From: JBDTSW01 sp963799815
GTDB taxonomy: Bacteria > Actinomycetota > Thermoleophilia > Solirubrobacterales > 70-9
Assembly: GCA_963799815.1 (NCBI GenBank)
Contig: CAWCYG010000006.1
Coordinates: 310,001 to 374,000 of the forward strand
Reading direction: 5' to 3'
DNA length: 64,000 nucleotides
Positions 22,228-30,528 of this stretch are shown piece by piece. The position numbers and the translations under genes are program-made. Numbering within the stretch: the stretch's first letter is position 1; each line of letters opens with the position of its first letter. Under the pieces are notes generated by a model that ran no database searches, was not told where the DNA came from, and saw only the letters and a list, made by a program, of their open reading frames with translations.

Positions 22228-23529
22228 TCAGGCGGGCGCGGGCGTCGGCGTCGGCTCGGCGTCCCATTCTTCGGGATCGCGAATTCCGGGCACGGCGAGG
22301 AAGCCAATGGAGACGATCGCCGCGAGAACGCCCGCCCCGATCAGCGTGGCCTTGACGCCGATCGCCTCGGCGACGGGCCCGGCAAGTGCGAAGGAGATCG
22401 GCGTGAGGCCGATCGAGACGAGCCAGTCGAGCGCGCTCACCCGGCCGAGGAGCTCACCCGGGACGTGCCGGTGGATCATCGTGATCCAGATGATGTTGCC
22501 GAAGGTGAAGAGGATGCCCGAGACGAACCCGATCAGGACCGCCTGCCAAGCGGCCGTGGCGAGCGCGTACCCGGCGAGCAGGAGGACCGACGAGCTCCAG
22601 CCGACGTAGGCCCAGAGGACGTAGCGCCGCCCGATGCCGCGCTGGCCGACCACGAGGCCGGTCAGGATGGCGCCCACTCCAGAGGCCCCGAGGATGACGC
22701 CCAGCGTGTCGGCGTTGCCGCCGAGATCGTTCTTGACGAGGTAGGGGATCAGCACTTCGTACGGCCCCAAGAAGAGCAGCAACGTGAGCGCCGCCGAGAC
22801 CATCGTCGCCCAGCACCAGGCCTGTGAGCGGACGAAACGGTAGCCCTCGCGAACGTCCTCCATCACCGACTGCGCGGCGTCACGTGCTGCGGGCGGCAGC
22901 GGCGCCATCAGCACGACGCACACCATCGAGACGAGGAACGTCGCCGCGTCCACCGCGAACGCCGCGCCGGTTCCGAGCCCGGCCACGAGGGCGCCGCCCG
23001 CCGCCGGACCGACGAACCGAAAAGCGACAGGTTCGGCGAGCTGCTGAAGCGAGTTCGCCTGCACGATCAGTCGCTGGGGAACGAGGTCGGGAACGACGGC
23101 CTGGAAGTTTGGGGCGAAAATCGCCTCGCCGACGCCATAGAGGGCGGTCAGGGCGATCAGATGCACGAGCTCGAGTGAGTCGTTGAAGGCCAGCACCGCC
23201 ACGATGCCGATGGCGACCGCTCGGATGGCGTCGCCGACGATCATCAGCCGTCGCCGGTCGAACCGATCGCCGAGGACGCCGCCGACGAGCAGGAACATCA
23301 CCATCGGCAGCGTCCACGCGACCCCCACCAGCGAGAGAGCCGTGGGGACGTTGGAGAGCTCGTAGACCTGCCACGCGAGGGCCACCAGAAAGATGCCGTC
23401 TCCGAACAGCGAAACCGTGGTCCCGCCGAAGAGCAGGGAGAAATCGCGGATCCGCAGCGGGTGCAGGATCCGGGGGCCCGCCGGGGCGGGCGGCTCCGGT
23501 GAGGGCTCGATCGGCGAGAACTGATCCAT
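22228..23529 (-). CDS. MFS exporter (MFS_3 / EntS-like)
   Basis: A 433-residue integral membrane transporter with about 12 helices. The N terminus RDFSLLFGGTTVSLFGDGIFLVALAWQVYEL and the A-motif-like GGVLGDRFDRRRLMIVGDAIRA are typical of the MFS_3 family of drug or siderophore exporters. The C terminus is Pro/Ala-rich. The substrate is unknown. A TACCCT hexamer 6 nt before the ATG suggests a leaderless transcript that continues into the thioesterase gene. Confidence 0.88.
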   Translation of the reverse strand: MDQFSPIEPSPEPPAPAGPRILHPLRIRDFSLLFGGTTVSLFGDGIFLVALAWQVYELSNVPTALSLVGVAWTLPMVMFLLVGGVLGDRFDRRRLMIVGDAIRAVAIGIVAVLAFNDSLELVHLIALTALYGVGEAIFAPNFQAVVPDLVPQRLIVQANSLQQLAEPVAFRFVGPAAGGALVAGLGTGAAFAVDAATFLVSMVCVVLMAPLPPAARDAAQSVMEDVREGYRFVRSQAWCWATMVSAALTLLLFLGPYEVLIPYLVKNDLGGNADTLGVILGASGVGAILTGLVVGQRGIGRRYVLWAYVGWSSSVLLLAGYALATAAWQAVLIGFVSGILFTFGNIIWITMIHRHVPGELLGRVSALDWLVSIGLTPISFALAGPVAEAIGVKATLIGAGVLAAIVSIGFLAVPGIRDPEEWDAEPTPTPAPA

Positions 23530-23535
23530 GCTTCG

Positions 23536-23541
23536 AGGGTA
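23536..23541 (-). promoter_or_regulatory. -10 hexamer TACCCT, leaderless layout
   Basis: Minus strand; ends 6 nt before ATG 23529. Confidence 0.45.
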
Positions 23542-23605
23542 TGCGCAGGCGTAACGACGCTGCTTCGCGGGCGACTAATCTCTAGACGCTGAAACGAGGA
23601 GAACG

Positions 23606-24028
23606 GTGAGAAACGTGGAGAAGACCGAGAAGATCGACAAGACCGACGCCCAGTGGCGGGAGGAGCTCTCGCGCGAGGAGTTCGAGGTCCTTCGCGAGAA
23701 GGGCACCGAGCGCGCGTTCACGGGTGCCTACTGGGATACGAAGGACGACGGCATGTACCGTTGCCGCGGCTGCGGGCAGGAGCTCTTCTCATCCGACACG
23801 AAGTTCGACTCAGGCACCGGATGGCCCAGCTTCTTCGACCCCGCGACCTCGGACGCGGTCGAGACACGCCCGGACAACTCGCTCTTCATGCGACGGACCG
23901 AGGTCGTCTGCTCGAGCTGCGGCGGTCACCTGGGCCACCTCTTCGACGACGGCCCGGGTCCGTCCGGTCTGCGGTACTGCATCAACTCCTGCTCATTGGA
24001 CCTGGATAAGGCCGACGGGGACGGGTAG
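23606..24028 (+). CDS. msrB: Peptide-methionine (R)-S-oxide reductase MsrB
   Basis: A 140-residue enzyme that reduces methionine-R-sulfoxide in proteins. Two CxxC zinc pairs are present (CRGCG and CSSCGGH). The substrate motif TKFDSGTGWPSFF and the catalytic Cys in LRYCINSCSLD are both intact. GTG 23606 has GAGGAGA just upstream. It is convergent with serS, 12 bp apart. It fits the other redox genes nearby (cytochrome c). Confidence 0.95.
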   Translation: MRNVEKTEKIDKTDAQWREELSREEFEVLREKGTERAFTGAYWDTKDDGMYRCRGCGQELFSSDTKFDSGTGWPSFFDPATSDAVETRPDNSLFMRRTEVVCSSCGGHLGHLFDDGPGPSGLRYCINSCSLDLDKADGDG

Positions 24029-24040
24029 CGGCGACGCGCC

Positions 24041-25309
24041 TCAGCCGGGGATCGACGCGGGAGCGCCGGCGTCCACGAGCGCCTGCGGCAACTCGACCGA
24101 CCCATCCTCTCGCTGCCCGTTCTCGATCAGCGCGATCAGTGTGCGCGCGATCGCGATCGCGGTTCCGTTCAGGGTGCTGAGAAACCGCGGCGATGCCTCC
24201 GGCTCGGGGCGGTAGCGGGTGTTCAGGCGTCGCGCCTGGAAGTCAGTGGTGTTCGAACAGGATGTGAGCTCGCGGTAGCGGCCCTGACTCGGGATCCACG
24301 CCTCGCAGTCGAACTTTCGCGCCGCCGGCGCGCCAAGCTCGCCCACAGGGATGTCGACGACGCGGTAGGGGAGCTCGAGCGCCGTCAGGATCCGCTCCTC
24401 GATCGCGAGGATGCGCTCGTGCTCGGCGGGCGCGTCGTCCGGGGCGACGAACGAGAACATCTCGACCTTGTCGAACTGGTGGACGCGAAAGATCCCGCGC
24501 GTGTCCTTGCCGGCTGCCCCCGACTCCCGCCGAAAGCAGGTCGAGATGCCCGCGTAGCGACGCGGAATGGAGGCGGCGTCGAGGATGTCGCCGGCATGGA
24601 GCGCGGCGAGGGAGACCTCCGACGTTCCCACGAGGAAGAGCCCGTCGCGCTCGATCTCGTAGATCATCTCGCGCTCCCCGGGGAAGAACCCGGTCCCGTG
24701 GAGTGGCCCCTCGCGTACGAGCACCGGGGGGACCACGGGCTGGAACCCTTCGCCGCGGACCGTCTCCACGGCGAAGCGGACCAGGGCCATCTGGACCAGC
24801 ACGAGGTCGCCGAGCAGATATGCGAAGCGCGAGCCGGAGGCGGCCGCCGCCTTCTCCATATCGATCCACCCGTGGCGCTCGCCGAGGTCGAGGTGGTCCC
24901 TGATCTCGAAGGCGAAATCGGGCCGATCGCCCACCTCTCTTAAGACGACGCCGTCCTCGTCCGTCTCGCCGTCGGGCGCCTCGGGCGCCGGCAGGTTGGG
25001 GAGCCGCTCAGCGATCGCGTCACGCTTGGCCTCGACCTCGGCCAGGTGAGCCCCGATGCCCTTCGCCTCGGAGGAGACCTCGCGCATCTCGGCGATCAGC
25101 GGCTCGGCATCGCCGCCTGAGCGCTTCGCCTCCGCGATCTGCTCGGAGGCACGGTTCTGCCGCGCCCGCAGCTCCTCGATCCGCGGCAAGAGCTGGCGGC
25201 GGCGAGCGTCCAGGCGCAGGAGCTCATCGAGCTCGGCGGCGACGCCACGCCGAGCCAGGGCCTCCCGTGCCGGGCCCGGGTCTTCGCGGATGCTGCGAAG
25301 GTCGAGCGA
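24041..25309 (-). CDS. serS: Seryl-tRNA synthetase
   Basis: About 422 residues, the normal SerRS length. An N-terminal coiled-coil tRNA-binding arm (about 25-105) is followed by the class II core: motif 1 region (GFQPVVPPVLVRE), motif 2 (YAGISTCFRRESGAAGKDTRGIFRVHQFDKVE) and motif 3 (LNGTAIAIARTLIALIEN). The start is abnormal. The protein aligns from SLDLRSIREDPG, but the codon where ATG/GTG would stand is TCG (25309-25307). A GGCGAGG ribosome-like site lies 5 nt upstream and there is no ATG, GTG or TTG nearby. Either a base change in the sequence or a non-canonical start explains this. It follows the cytochrome c gene by 16 bp. Confidence 0.9.
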   Translation of the reverse strand, partial: SLDLRSIREDPGPAREALARRGVAAELDELLRLDARRRQLLPRIEELRARQNRASEQIAEAKRSGGDAEPLIAEMREVSSEAKGIGAHLAEVEAKRDAIAERLPNLPAPEAPDGETDEDGVVLREVGDRPDFAFEIRDHLDLGERHGWIDMEKAAAASGSRFAYLLGDLVLVQMALVRFAVETVRGEGFQPVVPPVLVREGPLHGTGFFPGEREMIYEIERDGLFLVGTSEVSLAALHAGDILDAASIPRRYAGISTCFRRESGAAGKDTRGIFRVHQFDKVEMFSFVAPDDAPAEHERILAIEERILTALELPYRVVDIPVGELGAPAARKFDCEAWIPSQGRYRELTSCSNTTDFQARRLNTRYRPEPEASPRFLSTLNGTAIAIARTLIALIENGQREDGSVELPQALVDAGAPASIPG

Positions 25310-25325
25310 GGCGGCCTCGCCAGAC

Positions 25326-25754
25326 CTAGGGCGTCGAGGACGCAGAGGAGGATGACGACGAGGAGTCGTCGAGGCTCTGCGGTGAGGGTGGACGATCGAC
25401 CTCGGACCCCGCGTACTCGGAGACGAACTCGGCAACGGCGTCGGCCTCAGCGCCGACGACGATGTTCTGGGGCATGATCGCGCCCGAGAAGCCGCCGTTT
25501 TGGATCGCGAAGACCACATCCTCAGGCGTCTCTGAGCGCTCGTCGAGGTTCGGTCCCTGCACGCGTAGGGCGCGTTCGACCGAGCCCCGAGCACCCGCGG
25601 CGGTGAGCGTGTGACAACCCGAGCAGCGCTCGGAGAACAGCTCGGCACCCTCTCGCATCGGGTCATCCTCAGCGACGTCGAGGCCCTCGCTCCCGCACGC
25701 GCCGAGCGCGAGGCAACCTGCGATCAGAGCTGTGGCGAGAGGGGCGTGCCGCAC
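25326..25754 (-). CDS. Class I cytochrome c lipoprotein
   Basis: A 142-residue exported electron carrier. The signal peptide ends in a lipobox LGAC (Cys20). The haem-binding CSGCH is at 44-48 and the axial Met is probably M94 in GAIMPQNIV. A Ser-rich acidic tail (SLDDSSSSSSSASSTP) closes the protein. It would shuttle electrons at the outer membrane face, perhaps to a terminal oxidase encoded elsewhere. GTG 25754 gives a clean signal peptide and has TATGAT 9 nt upstream. Confidence 0.88.
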   Translation of the reverse strand: MRHAPLATALIAGCLALGACGSEGLDVAEDDPMREGAELFSERCSGCHTLTAAGARGSVERALRVQGPNLDERSETPEDVVFAIQNGGFSGAIMPQNIVVGAEADAVAEFVSEYAGSEVDRPPSPQSLDDSSSSSSSASSTP

Positions 25755-25763
25755 GCGGGCGGG

Positions 25764-25769
25764 ATCATA
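25764..25769 (-). promoter_or_regulatory. -10 hexamer TATGAT, near-leaderless layout
   Basis: Minus strand; ends 9 nt before GTG 25754. It may also drive serS. Confidence 0.5.
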
Positions 25770-25783
25770 CTTTCCACCCCTAT

Positions 25784-25821
25784 GGCAGCGCCCACCACCG
25801 ACGGCAGCGCCCACCACCGAC
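25784..25821. repeat. Tandem 19-bp repeat (two copies)
   Basis: GGCAGCGCCCACCACCGAC occurs twice back to back upstream of the cytochrome c promoter. Confidence 0.8.
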
Positions 25822-25983
25822 GAGTCCGAAGCGCCATGATCAGGATCTCTCGGCCCTGACAGAGCGCCTCGTTGAGGACGCCTGGCTCTGCTCGAGCAGC
25901 GGGTGGGGCGCCGGCGGGCACGGATTGCTGGGTGGAGATGGCGCAGTGGCCGTTCGGGGCTCGTCCGAAGACTGTTGGCATTT

Positions 25984-26021
25984 GTGGCGCATGGGCCCCG
26001 CTATACGGGACCGGCGCGCCA
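25984..26021. repeat. Hairpin repeat, copy 1 (38 bp)
   Basis: 31 of 38 positions match copy 2 at 26045. The layout is outer arms GTGGCGC / GCGCGCCA around an inner stem built on CCCCG-CTATA-CGGG. It lies in a 450-bp stretch (25755-26206) where I see no convincing gene. Confidence 0.7.
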
Positions 26022-26044
26022 TCGCGTCTGGAGCTCGGTGCCGC

Positions 26045-26082
26045 GTGGCGCATTGGTCCCGCTATGCGGGACTCTGGCGCCA
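26045..26082. repeat. Hairpin repeat, copy 2 (38 bp)
   Basis: Nested hairpin: outer arms TGGCGC/GCGCCA, 4-nt internal loops, inner arms GTCCCGC/GCGGGAC, TAT loop. A degenerate third copy keeping CCCCCGCTAT begins at about 26083. REP-like in form. Confidence 0.7.
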
Positions 26083-26206
26083 CAGCCCCCGCTATCAGCG
26101 CGCGCGATCGAAAGCGCGGCCGGGCCCGCAGCCCCTCCTGCGCCCTCACCCAGCTCGTTGTTCGCCCATGCCGATGTCGCGGCCCCGGCCGCCCACGCCC
26201 GCAGCC

Positions 26207-26668
26207 TTAAAGAAACGTGCTCGTCGCCGCCGCGCGCAGCGCTAAGAAGGTGATGATGAGTGCGGAGACGGCCATGATCCCCGTCTCGCGGCGCACAATC
26301 GCCATCGCGATCGCCCGCTGGCGAGCCCTGGGCAGGGAGTCGAAGTCGAGTCCCTCCAGCTCGCGCTCGGCGGCGCCCGAGCGGGCGGCCTCCGCGAGCA
26401 GCGATACGCCGAGCGGAAGCACCCCGTAGAGGTAGTGCAGCTCGTCGGGCGCGGCGCGGTTCATGAGCAGGAGGACCGCGCCGATGCCGACCTGCACCAC
26501 GACCGCGACCTGGGCGAAACGCAGCGCGTACCAGAAGCCCACCGAGGGCTCGCGGCGAAGCCAAGCGATCCCGCCCCAGCCCCCGGCGAGCGCGTTGGCG
26601 AGCACGACGGTGATGCCGACGATGAGGTGGACCGTGTCCACGGTCAGCGGGCGGAGGCGGCCCGGCAC
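26207..26668 (-). CDS. Hypothetical four-helix membrane protein
   Basis: About 153 residues with four hydrophobic segments: LIVGITVVLANALAGGWGGIAW, WYALRFAQVAVVVQVGIGAVLLL, LYGVLPLGVSLLAEAA and GIMAVSALIITFLALRAAA. A charged cytoplasmic loop ELEGLDFDSLPRARQRAIAMAIVRRE lies before the last helix. I do not recognise a characterised family. It lies divergent from nuoA and could share its regulatory region. GTG 26668 and GTG 26641 are both possible starts. Confidence 0.65.
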   Translation of the reverse strand: MPGRLRPLTVDTVHLIVGITVVLANALAGGWGGIAWLRREPSVGFWYALRFAQVAVVVQVGIGAVLLLMNRAAPDELHYLYGVLPLGVSLLAEAARSGAAERELEGLDFDSLPRARQRAIAMAIVRRETGIMAVSALIITFLALRAAATSTFL

Positions 26669-26712
26669 CGCTCAGTGGTGCCGAAAACGGGTATACCCGC
26701 CCCAGCAAGTCG

Positions 26713-26740
26713 GATTTTTCGCATTCTGATGCGGAAAATC
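26713..26740. promoter_or_regulatory. 12-bp inverted repeat upstream of nuoA
   Basis: GATTTTTCGCAT-TCTG-ATGCGGAAAATC: arms complementary at 11 of 12 positions, in an unusually AT-rich stretch centred ~45 bp before the nuo -10 element. It could be an operator or activator site. Confidence 0.5.
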
Positions 26741-26768
26741 ACTATGTATCAAGACCGCACAAAGTCGT

Positions 26769-26774
26769 TATAAA
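26769..26774 (+). promoter_or_regulatory. -10 element of the nuo operon
   Basis: TATAAA, 11 nt before the nuoA GTG, giving a leader of a few nucleotides. No clear -35 box. Confidence 0.45.
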
Positions 26775-26785
26775 CCGTACTGAGC

Positions 26786-27145
26786 GTGCTGCAGAGTTAC
26801 ATCCCAGTGATCGTGTTTGCCGGCCTCGGTGTGCTGGTCGGCGGAGCGCTCGTGATGCTGAACAACCTGACCGGCACGCGCAAGCCGAACCGGGTGAAGT
26901 CCGAGCCGTATGAGTCGGGGATCCCAACGGAGATCTCGCGAACCTTTCGCTTCGGCGTCTCGTTCTACCTCGTCGCGATGCTCTTCATCCTCTTCGACAT
27001 TGAGGTCGTCTTCCTCTATCCCGTCGGCGTCATCCTGAACGGCGCCGACTCGGTCTTCGTGCTCGGCGAGATCATCGTCTTCATCGTCCTGCTGCTCGTG
27101 GCGCTCATCTACGTCTGGCGAAAGGGGGCGCTCGATTGGAAGTGA
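26786..27145 (+). CDS. nuoA: NADH-quinone oxidoreductase subunit A
   Basis: A 119-residue, three-helix membrane subunit of complex I. The conserved loop KSEPYESGIP and the following FRFGVSFYLVAMLFILFDIEVVFLYP contain the family's acidic residues near the quinone channel. First gene of a 14-subunit operon whose genes mostly overlap by 1-4 bp. GTG start; promoter directly upstream. The last codons overlap nuoB. Confidence 0.95.
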   Translation: MLQSYIPVIVFAGLGVLVGGALVMLNNLTGTRKPNRVKSEPYESGIPTEISRTFRFGVSFYLVAMLFILFDIEVVFLYPVGVILNGADSVFVLGEIIVFIVLLLVALIYVWRKGALDWK

Positions 27146-27852
27146 AGCGAGAGAAGATCCGTGCGCTCGCGCCGCTCGAGCAGCCCCGGTCGGCCGAGGA
27201 GCTGCGCGTTCGCCAACTCCGTGCCCGCGACCTGCTGCGCGGTGACCTCGAGGGAGCGGAACTCGACCAGCACGTCGAGGAGTCGGTCCTCGCCACCACT
27301 CTCGAGAAGGCCCTCAACTGGGGGCGGGCGAACGCGATGTTTCCCGCCACCTTCGGCCTCGCCTGCTGCGCGATCGAGATGATGTCGATCGTCTCCCCCC
27401 GCTACGACATCGCCCGCTTCGGCGCCGAGGCGATGCGGGCCTCCCCGCGACAGGCGGACTTCCTCATTCTCTCCGGCCGGGTCTCGGTGAAGATGGCCCC
27501 GGTCGTCCGGCGGCTCTACGACCAGATGCTCGAGCCCAAGTGGGTGATCGCAATGGGCGCCTGCTCTTCCTCGGGGGGCATGTTCTCCAACTACGCCGTG
27601 ATCCAGGGCGCCGACAAGTTCATGCCCGTCGACATCCACGTGCCCGGCTGTCCACCCCGCCCAGAGGCGCTCCTGTACGGGTTCAACAAGCTCCAGCGGA
27701 TGATCCTCGGCAACCCCGACGCCGGCTGGCGTACGCGCTACAACGCCGCCGGCACCGAGGAGTGGGCTCGCGACGAAGCGATCACCGTCGGCGGGATCGA
27801 GGAGTACCAGCGCTCGCGTGAGCTCGCCCAGGCGGCGAAGGAGCGCAGCTGA
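27142..27852 (+). CDS. nuoB: NADH-quinone oxidoreductase subunit B
   Basis: About 236 residues; holds iron-sulfur cluster N2, which passes electrons to quinone. The cluster cysteines are in GLACCAIEMM, GACSSSGG and VPGCPPRPE. N-terminal ~45 residues before VLATTLEKALNWGRANAMFP are a variable extension. GTG 27142 overlaps the nuoA stop (GTGA) and is preferred to TTG 27136. Long C-terminal tail rich in Glu/Ala after the core. Confidence 0.95.
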   Translation: MKREKIRALAPLEQPRSAEELRVRQLRARDLLRGDLEGAELDQHVEESVLATTLEKALNWGRANAMFPATFGLACCAIEMMSIVSPRYDIARFGAEAMRASPRQADFLILSGRVSVKMAPVVRRLYDQMLEPKWVIAMGACSSSGGMFSNYAVIQGADKFMPVDIHVPGCPPRPEALLYGFNKLQRMILGNPDAGWRTRYNAAGTEEWARDEAITVGGIEEYQRSRELAQAAKERS

Positions 27853-28382
27853 TGCCGGATGCGCCCGGCCTCGAGCTGATCGCGCAGGACCTGAACGACC
27901 GCCACCCAGGAGCAGTGCTCGAGACCTACCACGACCGTGGCCAGGCCTGTCTCATCGTCGACCCCGCGCAGATCCTGGCGATCCTCACCTGGCTTCGCGA
28001 CACCCCGACTCAGGAGTACCGGTTCCTGGCGAGCCTCCACGCCGCGGACTACCTCCCGGCCGAGCCACGCTTCGGCGTCCACTACGAGCTCTTGAGCATG
28101 GCGCGCGTCGAGCGCCTGCGGGTGCGCGCAGCGTTGCCGGACCCGGGAGGCGATGAGCTGCCAGAGCTCGAGAGCTGCGTGGAGCTCTTCCCCACGGCCG
28201 AGTTCCAGGAGCGCGAGGCCTACGACTTCTTCGGGATCGTCTTCAACGGTCATCCAGACCTGCGGCGGATCCTGATGCCCGAGGAATACGTCGGCTGGCC
28301 GCTTCGCCGCGACTTCCCGGTCGGCGGCGAGCCGGTGATCTTCACCTACAACGAACGCGAGACCCCGCGGTGGTACCAGTGA
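27852..28382 (+). CDS. nuoC: NADH-quinone oxidoreductase subunit C
   Basis: A 176-residue peripheral-arm subunit. The 30-kDa subunit signature is ELFPTAEFQEREAYDFFGIVFNGHPDLRRILMPEEY, ending WPLRRDFPVGGEP. The ATG shares its A with the nuoB stop (TGATG). Not fused to NuoD. Confidence 0.95.
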   Translation: MPDAPGLELIAQDLNDRHPGAVLETYHDRGQACLIVDPAQILAILTWLRDTPTQEYRFLASLHAADYLPAEPRFGVHYELLSMARVERLRVRAALPDPGGDELPELESCVELFPTAEFQEREAYDFFGIVFNGHPDLRRILMPEEYVGWPLRRDFPVGGEPVIFTYNERETPRWYQ

Positions 28383-29680
28383 GCACCACCGACAAGATGC
28401 ACGGCAGCGCCCCCGCGAGCGGCCGCGACCGCCTGGCCGCGACAGACGCGCAGGTGATCGGGACATCGCCGATCGAGCGGACGGCCCTCCCCGAGCTCGA
28501 CGCCGACGCCGTGGACCAGGAGCTGCTCACCATCAACATGGGCCCGCACCATCCGGCGACGCACGGCGTGCTGCGACTGCTCGTCTCGCTCGAGGGCGAG
28601 ATCGTCCGCGACTTAAAGCCGATCGTCGGCTACGTGCACACCGGGATCGAGAAGTCCTGCGAGGACAAGAACTACTGGAAGGTCATCCCGTTCGTCGAGC
28701 GGATGGACTACATCTCCTACTTCTTCCAGATGGAGGCCTTCTGCGGCGCCGTCGAGCGCCTGCTCGAGCTCGAGATCCCGCCGCGCGCGAAGTACCTGCG
28801 CGTGCTCCACATGGAGCTCAACCGGATCCACTCCCACCTCGTCTGGCTCGGCACCTCGGCGCTCGACCTCGGCGCGATGTCGATGTTCTTCTACTGCTTT
28901 CGCGAGCGCGATCGGATCCTCGACCTGTTCGAGATGTCATCAGGTCAGCGCATGCACACCCGCTACTTCCAGGTGGGCGGCGTCTTCGAGGACATCCCGG
29001 TCGGCTTCGCCGAGAACGTGCGGAGCTTCTGCGCGGAGATGCCCTCGCGAATCGACCAGTACGAGGCGCTTCTGACCCGTAACGAGATCTTCCTGCAGCG
29101 AACGAAGGGCATCGGCATCGTCCCGCGTGAGCGCCTCCTCGCCCTCGGCGTCACGGGCCCGCTCCTGCGCGCGGCCGGCGAGCCGTGGGACCTGCGCAAG
29201 GCGCAGCGCTCCCTCTGTTATGACGACCTCGACTTCAAGATCCCCGTTGGAACGGTGGGCGACGGCTGGGACCGCTACCGGGTTCGCATCCAGGAGATGC
29301 GTGAGTCGGTGCGGATCATCGAGCAGACGATCGACGGGCTGCCGGAGGGCCCCTGGATCGCCGACGACCGCAAGGTGGTGCTGCCGCCCCGGCATGAGCT
29401 CTCGACCTCGATGGAATCGCTCATCCACCACTTCAAGCTGGTGACCGAGGGCTTCCGGGTGCCCCCCGGTGAGGTCTACTACCCGATCGAGGGGCCTCGG
29501 GGAGAGCTGGGCTGCTTCGTTGTCGCCGACGGCTCCGCGAAGCCGGCCCGGGTGCACTACCGCGACCCCTCGTTCGTGAACCTGCAGGCGCTCCGCGACA
29601 TGTGCAAGGACGAGTACATCGCCGACCTGATTCAGAACCTCGCCATGCTCGACCCGATCCTCGGAGGGATCGACCGCTGA
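28379..29680 (+). CDS. nuoD: NADH-quinone oxidoreductase subunit D
   Basis: A 433-residue subunit forming the quinone site with NuoB. The core starts INMGPHHPATHGVLRL, with YVHTGIEKSCEDK, ELNRIHSHLVWLGT and the C-terminal MLDPILGGIDR typical of NuoD. A ~45-residue N-terminal extension precedes the core. GTG 28379 overlaps the nuoC stop by 4 bp. Confidence 0.95.
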   Translation: MSTTDKMHGSAPASGRDRLAATDAQVIGTSPIERTALPELDADAVDQELLTINMGPHHPATHGVLRLLVSLEGEIVRDLKPIVGYVHTGIEKSCEDKNYWKVIPFVERMDYISYFFQMEAFCGAVERLLELEIPPRAKYLRVLHMELNRIHSHLVWLGTSALDLGAMSMFFYCFRERDRILDLFEMSSGQRMHTRYFQVGGVFEDIPVGFAENVRSFCAEMPSRIDQYEALLTRNEIFLQRTKGIGIVPRERLLALGVTGPLLRAAGEPWDLRKAQRSLCYDDLDFKIPVGTVGDGWDRYRVRIQEMRESVRIIEQTIDGLPEGPWIADDRKVVLPPRHELSTSMESLIHHFKLVTEGFRVPPGEVYYPIEGPRGELGCFVVADGSAKPARVHYRDPSFVNLQALRDMCKDEYIADLIQNLAMLDPILGGIDR

Positions 29681-30528
29681 TGCCCGAGACGCCCGAGACC
29701 CCGTTCTCCGGCACGGGCCCCGAGGGCCCGGTGCCCAACCTCGAGGACGATCCGCAGGGGGAGGTCCGCCCGAGGACGACGGACCCGGTCGTGGAGGGCG
29801 AGTACCCCCAGACGGGCAATGGTGCAGGGGGCGACCGCCTGCGCCCGACCGACGACATGACCGCAGAGCAGCGCCACGAGCTGATCGCGTCGATCACGCC
29901 CGAGGACGCCGAGGGGGTCCCCGAGCTCCACGAAGTGGACGTGCCGGCGGAGCTCCAGGACCAGATCGAGACGGCGATGGGGCGCTACCCGCAGATCCGC
30001 TCCGCCTCGATCCCGGCGCTCTGGGCCGTGCAGCGCCACTACGGATGGTGCTCGCCCGACGGCATCCGCCAGGCAGCGGCCGTCATGGGCCTCACCCCCG
30101 CCTACCTCGAGTCGGTCGCGAGCTTCTACGACCTCCTTCACACCCGACCCGAGGGCCGCAACCGCGTGCTCGTCTGCCACAACATCTCCTGCTGGATGAA
30201 CGGGGCTGACGAGCTGCTCGAGGCCTTCTGCGACGCGTCAGGGGTAGACCACGGCGAGGCCGAGCATGGAGGCTCCTCGTCGCCCGACGGCGACTTCTAC
30301 GTCCAGGGCTTCGAGTGCCTCGGCGCGTGCGACATGGCGCCGATGGCGTCGGTCAACGAGATCTACTTCGGGCCGCTGGAGCCATCGGAGGCCAAGACCG
30401 TCGTCGAGCAGTGCCGCGCGGGCGAGAAGGTGCTGCCCGAGAAGGCCCTGGGCAAGCGCCCGGCGGCCGCAGGGCCCGAGCCCGACCCCGACGAGCGCGT
30501 CGCGCGGACGGAGAGCGCCGGTGGCTAG
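29680..30528 (+). CDS. nuoE: NADH-quinone oxidoreductase subunit E
   Basis: A 282-residue subunit binding the [2Fe-2S] cluster N1a through cysteines in VCHNISCWMNG and ECLGACDMAP. The thioredoxin-like core starts near residue 90 (LQDQIETAMGRYPQIRSASIPALW). Residues 1-85 are an acidic, Pro/Gly-rich, probably disordered extension, and a charged tail follows the core. Both make the protein much longer than the usual ~160-240 residues. The ATG overlaps the nuoD stop. Confidence 0.93.
   Translation: MPETPETPFSGTGPEGPVPNLEDDPQGEVRPRTTDPVVEGEYPQTGNGAGGDRLRPTDDMTAEQRHELIASITPEDAEGVPELHEVDVPAELQDQIETAMGRYPQIRSASIPALWAVQRHYGWCSPDGIRQAAAVMGLTPAYLESVASFYDLLHTRPEGRNRVLVCHNISCWMNGADELLEAFCDASGVDHGEAEHGGSSSPDGDFYVQGFECLGACDMAPMASVNEIYFGPLEPSEAKTVVEQCRAGEKVLPEKALGKRPAAAGPEPDPDERVARTESAGG

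Noticed and set aside
25755..26206. CRISPR-like array from the tandem and hairpin repeats
   Set aside because: Only two or three copies, irregular spacing, repeats palindromic and diverged, no cas genes in the window.
25860..26206. Overlapping open frames in the hairpin-repeat stretch
   Set aside because: All are rich in Arg/Pro/Ala/Gly, have no domain, no ribosome site and run through the palindromes.
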